Source: Cryptococcus deneoformans JEC21
Lineage: Eukaryota; Basidiomycota; Tremellomycetes; Tremellales; Cryptococcaceae
DNA: 47,500 bases
Direction of reading: 5' to 3'
Assembly: GCF_000091045.1 (NCBI RefSeq)
Contig: NC_006692.1
Coordinates: 632,221-679,720 of the forward strand
The notes beneath the pieces were generated by a model, which was not told the origin of the DNA, did no database searches, and worked only from the letters and a program-made list of their open reading frames with translations. This document shows positions 12,962-22,511 of this stretch, one piece after another (the stretch's first letter is position 1; each line of letters starts with the position of its first letter). Made by a program: the position numbers and the translations under genes.

Positions 12962-13329
12962 CCCGGCGTATGGCTGTTTTGGGGCTACAGCAAGTCGTTG
13001 TATCGACCGAACGGGAGGGTAGCGTGCTGAAGAAGAAGGAAGCGACGAATGGTGGTGGCTTCTTTGTTGATAATCCTCGTCGACTTTTTCCGAGCGATTG
13101 CCACATCATGATTGTTCAGGCACAGCCAGCACTAACTACGGTCATCGCCGCCTTTCTCCCATCCACCATCATGTTGTATGTTGTCATCATGGCATCTCGC
13201 GATCCTTGTTGATGATGCGTGCGAGCTTGCCTCCGCCGCTTCACGCTTCGTCTATCTGATAACACGAGCAAAGGACCCTTTTGGACCTTTTTGAATCCTA
13301 ATAGGCAACTACTACCTCTTTAGCTAACG
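12962..13329. promoter_or_regulatory. Divergent promoter between MRPS9 and the BolA-family gene
   Basis: These 368 bp separate the two start codons and so must carry both promoters and leaders. The right half ends in a pyrimidine-rich leader before the BolA ATG. I do not recognise a specific binding site. Both products are connected to mitochondria or iron-sulphur metabolism, so co-regulation is possible but only inferred. Confidence 0.5.
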
Positions 13330-13766
13330 ATGGACGTCGACAAAACTACTCTCTCAGTGGAGCAACGAATGGACCAAAAGTTGAGATCGAGTTTGGAGAT
13401 ACATCACTTGGTATGTGGTTTGCCTGATAGGTGGATATTTGTTTCTCTTGCTGATTTATTTTGAAGGAATTTGTTGATACTTCGGGCAACTGTGGAATGT
13501 CTTATGCCGTCACCATCGTGTCCCCTAATTTTGCAAAAAAGATTACGTTGCAAAGACACAAGCTTGGTGAGCTGCCAATCGTAAACTAATGACCATCGCT
13601 GATGTGAACATAGTGAACCAAATACTTGCGGAAGAGATTGCTCAGCTTCATGCTTTCTCTCAAGTCAGTATTCCTATGAGTTGGTGCAACTGAAATGAAA
13701 CTGACTACTACATCACCAAAGAAAACACTCACTCCTGAGCAATGGGAGAAAGAAAAAACCAAATAG
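13330..13766 (+). CDS. BOL2: BolA-family protein, BOLA2/Fra2 type
   Basis: BolA2/Fra2 proteins pair with monothiol glutaredoxins to carry [2Fe-2S] clusters and signal iron status in the cytosol and nucleus. There are four exons: 13330-13410, 13467-13566, from 13614 (ending at CTCTCAA), and a last exon opening KTLTPEQW and stopping at 13766. The protein is about 85 residues. It reads MDVDKTTLSVEQRMDQKL, then the core LEFVDTSGNCGMSYAVTIV, the signature helix-turn region ITLQRHKLVNQILAEEI with its conserved His, and the end HAFSQKTLTPEQWEKEK. KTLTPEQW at the end and the absence of a targeting peptide favour the cytosolic BOLA2/Fra2 branch over mitochondrial Bol1/Bol3. One Cys lies in the loop where BOLA2 proteins carry cluster ligands. 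Confidence 0.85.
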
Positions 13767-14533
13767 GGTGATTTGATAGGTCAGCAAGCATGAGTAATTT
13801 AGTAGGGTGAGGATAGATTGCAGCGTTCATATGTATCATATCATAGCTTGAATCCTGTGTGTCAAAATCGACTGCATCGTGCGTCGAATTTGTGAACATT
13901 GGAGTCAGTCAATTTTATTGTCCATTCCTTTCCTGTGCACTGCAAAGCGGAATAGCCATGGTGCGGGTAGTCTTATATTTATGCTGTAGGATTGTATTAT
14001 TAGGGTTTGGTTATTAGTTGTACTGACTCTCAAACTTTGAATTTGGCGGTTAAATGCGTCGATCTGATCCCGTTGTATTTTATTTTTTCCGAGGGATTCC
14101 GCCTTCGGTCATGTGCGCTTGATTTGATGCCGCTTCCATTTGGCCAGCGCCCACATACCCGCCCGCCGTGCTTTGTGGGCCATTTTGGTAACGTCGTCGA
14201 GCAATTGTAGTTAACTCCTCTGCTTTTTCTATCGCATCTTCCGCACTTCTCCATCACAACATTTCACCTCTCACACAGGCCACACCAACCATACATCCAC
14301 ACGCCAGCAACTCAAATATCATGGCGCAGGATTTTGGAATATAGCCGCCGCTTTCTACTAGTTTTACAGCGCCCTTCGACTCGTTTCCCAGAGAGAGTCC
14401 CGGCGACTCGACCATCAATATTCCCTCGGACACACTCTTTCATACTCCTACAAGCCGCTAGATTCTTCTATTCGTCAGCTGCTCTGGTGTCCTACTTTGG
14501 CCACTGAGACTTGCCTTTTGTTTTCATTCCACA
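13767..14533 (+). promoter_or_regulatory. BOL2 3' flank and CUF1 promoter/leader
   Basis: This 767-bp stretch lacks a gene. The last 250 bp before the CUF1 start are pyrimidine-rich (CACAACATTTCACC-type sequence), typical of a basidiomycete promoter and 5' leader. Only one ATG occurs in the final 200 bp before the CUF1 start; it opens a seven-codon reading frame (14321-14344). I cannot point to a certain copper-response element. Confidence 0.5.
14321..14344 (+). CDS. Short uORF in the CUF1 leader
   Basis: ATG GCG CAG GAT TTT GGA ATA TAG encodes MAQDFGI and stops about 190 nt before the CUF1 start. No other ATG lies between this uORF and the CUF1 ATG. If transcription starts upstream of 14321, ribosomes would meet this frame first, so it could dampen or condition Cuf1 translation. 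The transcription start is not visible in the sequence, so its inclusion in the mRNA is inferred. Confidence 0.35.
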   Translation: MAQDFGI

Positions 14534-17500
14534 ATGGTGCTCATTAACGACAAGAAATTCGCTTGCGAAAAATGCATAAAAGGCCATCGTGTTTCGGCCT
14601 GCACCCACACAGACCGCCCCTTATTCGAAGTCAAAAAGAAGGGTCGTCCGTCCACACAATGCAAGCACTGCAAGGAAAAGCGGAAAAGTGCGGGATCATC
14701 TGTTCACACAAAGGTATGTATTATTCCGCTCTTGTTCTATCCGCGCGATGACTTGTTCGCCGCCTGCTGTTGGTACCATTTACTGAGATACGTCCATTAG
14801 TGCCAATGCGGAGCTACAGACCCTAAGACACTCAAAGACATCCTTGCCAGCGTCAATGCTCCTCATGCCGCGACCAGTGGGCTTGCGGGTGCATCTGCGA
14901 CGGCAAATACGAGCGCAGAACAAGAGATTGAGACGAGGAAAGGGCAACCGGGATCTAAACCTACTTTCCCTAGAGGTTTGAAAGATGTCCATGAGCTTGC
15001 GGCGGCTGCAAATGCTTTGCAGGGTCTGGGGGAAGATGACCAGGTGGTTAAAGCAGCCGAGAGGACAGGTAAGTGACCTCGCCACGAGAGAGTGACTTGA
15101 TCTGACGAATCACTGCAGTGCAGGCCTTGTTGAACCCTTGTAAATGCGAGTTAGGAGGTCCCTGCACGTGTTGCCAGATAAAAACAAAGCCGAGAAAGAA
15201 GCACTCTGGGCATGAGTTTGAAAATCCTGCCAGTGCTGGGGCTACACCACCTGGTGGCGGCTGTTGTGGTTCATCAGTGTACTCTCGCGATGATGTTGTG
15301 GCCACTCGCAACTCGCCTACGTCTATCAACTCCTCCGAAGCCATCCATCATCCTCCGCAAACTGCACCAATGTTACACAAGACTCGACTTTTTTCTCCCT
15401 ACTCTACCGATCTGCGTCGGCGTGATTCCTCATCAAGCGCAGGCTCAAAAACTCCAGGTTGGGCTAGTCCTCGTGCTATGCGCCCTCCAACCACTCGTAT
15501 CAAGCCTTTGACGGACATGCGTCGCCTCATGAGTGCGGCAGTCAACCAGGACGGCACCCTTGCATCAGAAATTCCCCGTTCTGTAGTCGGTCTTCCTACG
15601 CTGCCGGGTATTGAAAGCTTCAATACGTCTGCCAACCTTGAGAATGGAGAAAAATCTGAAGATGTAGATATGCCTCTGGCTTTTCCTACTTCGGAAGATG
15701 TAGTTATTGGGGCGTGTATGTGTGGGGATGACTGTTCATGTCCTGGTTGTGCGACCCACGATCATCACAACATCTCGTCTAGTAATCGTACTCATGATGG
15801 CTCGTGCGGAGAGAGCTGCAAGGGCCATCACGACTGTGCACACTCCATACCTATTCCATCAGGTGTCCAATCTATCGCCCAATTAATCTGTATCGCGGCT
15901 TCTCAAGTGCCTCCCCCGCCTCCCAACCGAACAGATTCCCTTAATCCTCACGATACAAGGATTCTTCCTCCTTCGGTTTCGTTGAATGAAGATGCTGCAC
16001 GCACAATGGGCATCGTTCCTCTGAAACCTTTGGAGTGTTGTGGAGGTCAATGCAGGTGTCCTCCAGGGGAATGCACCTGTACGAAACAATGCTGTGGATG
16101 TTGTGGTGACTGTACTTGTGAGAAGGATGAGGACACTCGGATGGCGGAGGAAGGTGAATATACGGAGGGCGCCGGGGACGCTACAACATCAAGTTGCGGG
16201 GGTTGCAAGGGAAAAGAAAAGCAAAGCGGGTTTTCGGACATGATCTCCCCTCAAAATCCCCAATCTTTATCACCTACTTCCTATCATGTACCTCCACTTC
16301 AGCCGAAACCTTCGAATCTCCCCGTGTCTGCGATTCATCATTCAACGTTTTCACCGTCTTTCAGTACGCCACAACCATCGCCTTCGACTGTATCTTCACC
16401 TGCAGATTCACTTTCTGTGGCTGCTCATCCATCGAATGGTCCAAATGTTAGGCCCGTCCCAATGATTCAGCCACGTCCCATATTACCAAAGCGTGCATCT
16501 GACACAGGCTTGATCATGCCCCAAGGGTCTCGACCTCCTTCTGCTTTGGGACGGTCAGGCAGCATGACGGCCACAAAGAGGAGTGGAACAAGCACTGGTG
16601 TGAGAAGGAGCAACAGTGACGCGAGGAAGGTGGTTGGTCCATCTCAGCCTCATCATCTGCAGTCCAATCAAAGCCCAAGTGATCGGTCATTCTATATCAG
16701 CTCTCCGCAGCCTAACCAAATAGCTCCCAATGGGGTACCCATGGCCTCGGCGCCTTCTGAAATGGCTGCTCCTTTGAACAACGCCGACTCTAATTCCGAT
16801 CTGCTCGCATTCATCCAACAGCAATGGTCCGCAAACAAAACATCTAATTCAGACATGAACCCTTCTGAGCCAGCCATGCCAATTTCGGTGACGGCCGAAC
16901 CTTGGGCGTTCCCACCGCAAAACGAAACCGCGGAGGATTCTCCACCATCAGACTCTTTTGACCTGGATGCGTTTTTGATGAGTATCGGGGTGCAACCCGA
17001 TGGAGAACTTAGAAATGATAGACCGCCGTCATCTCAGCCGCCGCAATCACTAATGTCAAATATTCCTCCAACTCAACCAATTGCCCCCTTACCTCCTATC
17101 CCACCTTCGATGAGCAATGTTAGACCTGGATACGACATGACATTTGCCAACTTCTTCCTCAACTCTACTCCATCCGGGCCTTCGGGTCCCTCCGCCGTAC
17201 CCGCCGCCAGTATACCATCGCGCCATACAACCCCACAAGCCTCTCGACCGCTTACACCTCCAGAAGCCAGCTTCGCAGAGCCGCCTCGCTGGAAGTTTCC
17301 CGGTGGTTTGGGTGGTGAAATCCCGATATGGAAGAGTCCGGAAGTGTTGCAAGGTTTTGGAGTGCTTGGTTCACCAGTATTGGAAAAGGAAGAGGTTGGA
17401 GAAGAAAATGAAAATGGAAAAGACATAATAGATCTCTCGAAACCATTGGATTCTGCGGCCCTGACGAAAATTATGAAGGCCCTGGAGAAGCAAGGAGGCG

Positions 17501-17820
17501 GACAATCGTCTTCGCAGGGGGCGCCTTCGGTGGTCAACACGAACCAGCAACTTCAGTCATTACCAGCACTTCAAACTGCTCTTCCAGTCCATCCAGCCTC
17601 TGTTATCTCTCCTACAAGAACAGACTCTGCCCATGAGCTCGATGATATGTTCAGTCAGTTCGTCACTCTTGATGGTACTCCTGGTGGCGGCAATAATGAT
17701 GGTCTTGGATTGAATGGTGGTCCAGGGATGATGGCTCTAGCTACAAATATGTCTTTGGGAGATGAACTAGGTTTTGGCGGAGAAATGAGGTGGGATCAGG
17801 CTAGGATGTGGAGTAATTAG
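14534..17820 (+). CDS. CUF1: Copper-fist transcription factor Cuf1
   Basis: Cuf1 is the copper-sensing regulator. In Cryptococcus it is known to control both copper import (CTR genes) and metallothioneins (CMT genes). Exons are 14534-14713, 14801-15068 and 15119-17820, giving 1,049 residues. The N-terminus is a canonical copper fist: MVLINDKKFACEKCIKGHR, then CTHTDRPL and KKGRPSTQCKHCK, with zinc ligands Cys11, Cys14, Cys23 and His25 and the GRP minor-groove motif. CQCGATD follows across intron 1. Three cysteine clusters come next: CKCELGGPCTCC near residues 157-168, CMCGDDCSCPGC near 349-360, and a denser run near 456-483 that opens CCGGQCRCPPGECTC. These are candidate Cu(I)-binding sites. 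The rest is a long Ser/Pro/Gln-rich region with acidic segments (DSFDLDAFLMSIG near 617, reminiscent of an activation motif). Length and layout fit basidiomycete Cuf1, much longer than yeast Ace1 or Mac1. Confidence 0.94.
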
Positions 17821-18280
17821 TCAAGTAGGGCTTATTAATATATGCCGAAGAGCTGTCTGGGGATTGATTGTATATTTGTTGTAGATTCTAGTAGATTAAT
17901 CATAGGGGCCGTGGGAGTGGGGACTATGATAGTTCTGCATTGTAACTCTTCGTGATCATGAATTTCAAACGACATCATATATGTACCTTGCATACTTTGC
18001 GAATGTTGTCCGTCCGGCGACTGGTGGGGAAGTCGTCTGCTACTAATATAGCAAGCCCCCCTCTGTCATTTCGGCATTTTCGAGACAATGGATTTGATCC
18101 CGCGATTCGTGACTCACGATATCAGGCTCTGTTTTCCGCTTTGCCCTACTAATCAGCATCTCCGCCGTTCGACTTAGCAAAAGGCCGTTGTTCATTATAA
18201 TTTCCCAGCATCAACATCCGGCTCCATAGCGTACATCCAAAAAATCTCTTTGTATATCTTCCACCGTCAGCCATTACGCC
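17821..18280. other. CUF1 3' flank and PRP17 promoter
   Basis: This is a 460-bp gap between two co-oriented genes. It begins with a short AT-rich 3' flank and ends in the PRP17 leader. No additional gene, RNA or repeat is visible. Confidence 0.5.
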
Positions 18281-20506
18281 ATGCCTTCTCTGATCGCAGA
18301 TTACGGATCTTCAGACGACGAATCACCTTCCTTGAAAGCCTCTACTTCTCTCCCGGCGCCTGGAGGAAGCTTTAACTCCAATGAAGCAACAGTGGATGAT
18401 GACGAAGATGATGAAAGGATAGAAGAAGAAGCGAAGAAGGATGCTTTTGGATTGACATCTGTGGCGAAAGCAGAGAGAGAAGCAGAAGCGAAAAGGCAAA
18501 AAGAGGTGGTCACTGCTGCACCTGATGTGCTCAAAGAAGTGAGTAAGGAGTTGGCTATTATTTGGTTGTTTGCTTAGCTCAGCTGACTCAAAACTAAGGA
18601 TCCTAATGGAGCCGGAATGGCTATCATAACAAGACCTACAGACAAGGTTATGAACGTCAATCTGACTTACGAGGAAATGAGCCGCCCTGTTGCCGGGCCA
18701 GAGAATCCGTTCGACCAGAGAAAGAACAAGGGGATGAATACTTTATCGGGTGTGTCTAATATCATATCCTTCTACAGTTGTTCCGAGGCTAACGTGGTTC
18801 GGTAGGACATGTCGAGGAGCAGTCCATGGACGATTATTCTTTCCTTATGGCTCAACGCACATTTGACGTTCATGGCTACGCCGTCAACCCTTCCATCCAG
18901 AACGTCGCGACTCCCATAGTTGGCTCTCTGACCAATGCTCACCAAAACGGATATAGCTCTATAGAAAACATAAGACCTACCAGATCCGAGAGAAAAGAAA
19001 CTAAGAGGAAGCGAGGCGGGAAAGGAGACGCCAGCGTCGTCGATGGCGAAGAGGCGTATATGGGCCCGTGGGCCAGTTGGCAACAGGACAAACAGGAGGC
19101 TCCTGTGGTAGAAGAAGAAGAGGATGACGAAGAATGGAGAGAAGAGAAGAGGAGGAGAGAAGAAGCCTCTGCAGCCGCCAAGGAGAAAATGAAGACCGCG
19201 ATGGAAGAGAAGAGTATCTTCCATGGTACGTATATATGTGCTTTTGGATTATCATTCATGCTAAACATTGAATAGGCAAGGAACTTTATGACTATGCTGG
19301 GCGGACATACATGCACATTCCTACCGACAAGGACGTCAAACTCAACCCGTCAGACGGTGCCCCGCCCCCCAATGCTTACCTCCCGGAACGATGCATACAT
19401 ACTTGGGTGAGCTGGGTGCTTACGTTTAGCTACGTGATACTGACATGTAATCGAACAGACTGGCCACAACAAAGCTGTTTCTGCCGTCCGATTGTTCCCT
19501 CGCAGTGGCCACCTTCTGCTTTCTGCTAGTATGGACACCAAGGTCAAGCTTTGGGACGTCTACAACGAAGGCAACTGTCTGCGAACATTCCTCGGCCACT
19601 CTCAAGCTGTGAAGGATATTGCTTTCAACAACAGTGGGGACAAGTTCCTTTCAGCATCGTATGATAAGCACATCAAATTGTGGGATACAGAGACGGGCAA
19701 ATGTATCCAAGCGTTCACGAACGGCAAGATCCCGAATGTCGTCAAGTTTAATCCTGATGGAGATAAGCAAAATATTTTCATGGCCGGTATGCAAGATAAG
19801 AAAATCATCCAGGTACGCGTCTATCTGTTGAAGGGAATGGTCACCGCCTAACAATTTGTTTTAGTATGACTTGCGAGAGCGTGAGATTGTGCAAACTTAC
19901 GATCAACATCTTGGCCCTGTAAACACTATCACGTTTGTGGATGAGAACCGACGATTTGTCACCACTTCTGATGACAAAACCATCCGAGGCTGGGACTATG
20001 ACATTCCTGTTGTTATCAAGTACATTGCCGAGCCTTACATGCACTCCATGCCGGCAGTAACCTTACACCCAAGTAGTAAGTGTTTCACGCACTATGATCA
20101 GACGCCACTGATTGAAGCTCTTTTGCAGAACGTTACTTTGCTTGTCAATCTCTTGATAATCAAATCCTTGTCTACTCTGCCGACGGCAGCTTCCGTCAAA
20201 ATAAGAAGAAGCGCTTCGCTGGCCATACTATCGCCGGTTATGCTTGTAATATTGGTTTCTCGCCTGATGGCAAATACATTTCTTCTGGTACTGGCAGTGG
20301 TGAGATGGTATTCTGGGATTGGAAGAATGGAAAGATTATGAAGAGGTTGAAGGCACACAAGGAGGTTGTCATTGACCATGCTTGGCTTCCCAACGAACAT
20401 GTGAGTGATTGCCTTCTATATCCGACTGAGATGTCTTGCTGACGAATAACCGCAGTCCAAGCTTGTCACCGCGTCTTGGGATGGTCTAATCAAATTGTGG
20501 ACCTAG
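18281..20506 (+). CDS. PRP17: Pre-mRNA splicing factor Prp17/Cdc40
   Basis: Prp17 (human CDC40) is a WD40 protein of the activated spliceosome needed for the second catalytic step. The start [14 protein letters not shown] is the family's characteristic opening. Introns follow APDVLKE, NTLSG, KSIFHG and CIHTW, with more in the WD40 half; the last joins PNEH to [16 protein letters not shown] and the stop at 20504-20506. The N-terminal half has the conserved [17 protein letters not shown] block, [20 protein letters not shown] and [19 protein letters not shown]. Seven WD40 repeats follow, for example [49 protein letters not shown] and [29 protein letters not shown] just before the propeller is also typical. 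A long Lys/Glu-rich helix (residues roughly 210-290) links the halves. Confidence 0.95.
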
Positions 20507-20715
20507 GTTGTCTTGGAGAAATGGTGTGAATGGTGTTTAGAAGACAGACGGGCAGGTTTTATCATACATGTATTATCTCGCTACAATGATTTACAATACA
20601 AGAAAGCAGTATACAATATTCGCTATTGCACAACCCTACTACCATGTCTTATTACAGTCTGATAATTGGTTGAGTCTCCTGATCAAAGCACTTGTGGTAT
20701 GTTCCGACGATACGA

Positions 20716-21125
20716 TTATCGTCTGCCAAGCATACCATGACTCTTCCCACTTGATGGTGAGTGGCTATGATGCCCTCCGCTGAAGGAAACCCTTCTGGAA
20801 GTATGACGACCATGTAATTGAGGTTTAACCACAACGGCGGTATGACTGATAGGTGGTGAAAAGCTTGAATATTTTGGTGGGAAATGATATACCCTTGTCT
20901 GAGGAGCAAGGACAGTCTCATGGACTACTGGTGCTGGAGCGATTGTAATGGAGGAGGAAGGGTGCCGGTAGGGCACTATGTTGTAAGTGGGGACGACGCC
21001 GGGCACATTGAACGGGTTGTAAAGCCATCGGGGGCGGTAGAGCCAAGGGTTAATGACTGAACCACCCAGATCAGGTCATGCCCTTAATCAGTGTCGATAG
21101 AACTAGACTCACTGGCTACAGGCAT
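20716..21125 (-). CDS. Small unrecognised two-exon gene, His/Pro/Ser-rich product
   Basis: I do not recognise this protein. A first exon (ATG at 21123-21125, codons M-P-V-A plus one base) ends at a strong GTGAGT donor. The acceptor about 55 nt downstream restores the frame: MPVAIINPWLYRPRWLYNPF, then NVPGVVPTYNIVPYRHP, running to a stop at 20716. The product is about 117 residues with no signal peptide or membrane segment. Its N-terminal third is rich in Trp, Tyr, Pro and Asn; the middle is Val/Pro-rich (TIAPAPVVHETVLAPQTRVY); the C-terminus is Ser/His/Gly-rich and basic (GGHHSHSPSSGKSHGMLGRR). A TATATATAT run lies about 35 bp upstream of the ATG. Support comes from the in-frame splice, the TATA and the non-random composition; no family assignment is possible. 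It could be a lineage-specific small protein. Confidence 0.5.
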
Positions 21126-21158
21126 GATACTTGGTGTGTACGGCTATGAGGTGATCAC

Positions 21159-21167
21159 TATATATAT
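21159..21167 (-). promoter_or_regulatory. TATA-like box of the small minus-strand gene
   Basis: An uninterrupted alternating T/A run (TATATATAT) sits about 35 bp upstream of the proposed start codon at 21125, in the right place for a short-leader TATA promoter reading leftwards. The placement supports the gene call but is not proof of transcription. Confidence 0.35.
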
Positions 21168-22511
21168 GGGTGGCTAGACAGCAGCTGCTTCAAATTTCTG
21201 TAAATTCTCATGAGGTTCGATGAACTATTATTGGTGGTGGGATCTCCAAGAAGTGGACTGGCTATAGGTTTTTATACATATGCTATCGTATGTCTCATTA
21301 GCGATGAGAGCTTCGGTAAACCCGGTATACATGTACAGGGGACTGTGATACCGCAGTGAGGTATCGCTACTGCCGGTAGGTTGCTCATACCTCTCTTTTG
21401 TGGATGGTTAGCGACCTAGGGTCCCGGGGACATAAGAGGCAAATGTTCAAACATGCTCAAACTTGGTGAAAGGACTGTCTCTGTTTCTGTCGCTAATAAC
21501 TTGTCTAAAGGGCATCGCCGATGGTCCTCATGTTAGGTAAGCGTAAACGATGCAGACTATGAGATCAGTGGAATAACTATTGGTTTTCGGATCAAGAGAC
21601 CCAAAACCTAAATGGTGCTGCTGCACAGATTGTGTGAATGGCAGAGTAGTCAACATCATCGCGATTCGGATTCACATCAGTAAAGTTCACACAAACCAAA
21701 AAAGAAATAAGGTCTTCCTTGCTTCAAAACATGATACAGTAAACAGTAGCAGCTGTGATAGGAAGAAGGACGGGAGATGCATATGATGATGGGTGAAACA
21801 AGAACCTTTTCCCATCTGCATCACCTTCATTATTCCTATTGTTGGTAGCCTGCCGTTGATGGTAATAATACACAGGACTTACATCAAGCGCAGACTACGT
21901 GCGTTAATTACAATAAAGGTAGGATACTTACAAACGACGAAAGGATGGAGAGTGGATGTTGCAGACAAGAAGGAAGCCAAAGTTAGTTGACGTGAACCGT
22001 TTATTCGACCTTGAAGGCTTCGAAGAGGCTATTGACACAACCGGCTCTCCATTATTCATCCTCGCCCTTCTGCGAATGGTGGTATGCATAGGACTGGCCA
22101 TGCGAACAAGCTCTGTGGTTGTGTGGCTGGTGCGTGTGGATGGATGCATGCATGGGCAGAGGCTGGCGGTGTGGGTTTTGTGGTGGAGTGCCACATGCGT
22201 AATAATCAGCACGGTCGCGGGTGTTGTCTTGTTGCTGCTCGCTCGCCGAAAGCCTCCATTCTACTCCGGCAACACGCTTCTCCACCGATTCCGCCACCGC
22301 ATTTGGCCAAGACGGATGCCTTAACTCACATACACCATAGCTGCAGAGAACATCTTCTCCTCACTGCATCGCCACTGCATACAACCCGCGCACATCTCCT
22401 GCACACAGCAGCAAGTGAGCCCATCCCACAACCCGTGTCCGTCGGTAGCTGACAAACCGACGGGCAGCCACAGACCAACTAGCTTATACGTATTAGGAAA
22501 GACGGTATATA
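21168..22511. other. Gene-poor 1.3 kb upstream of MUB1
   Basis: No gene with support was found. Short open frames occur on both strands, including one at 21956-22324, but none has a domain, family resemblance or splice structure. A GT-rich stretch with TGCATGCATG lies near 22140-22150. The right-hand end must contain the MUB1 promoter. The region is long by local standards, so an unrecognised non-coding RNA is possible. Confidence 0.45.

Noticed and set aside
21956..22324. 122-codon plus-strand open frame upstream of MUB1
   Set aside because: Hydrophobic, low-complexity GT-rich sequence without family resemblance or splice context.
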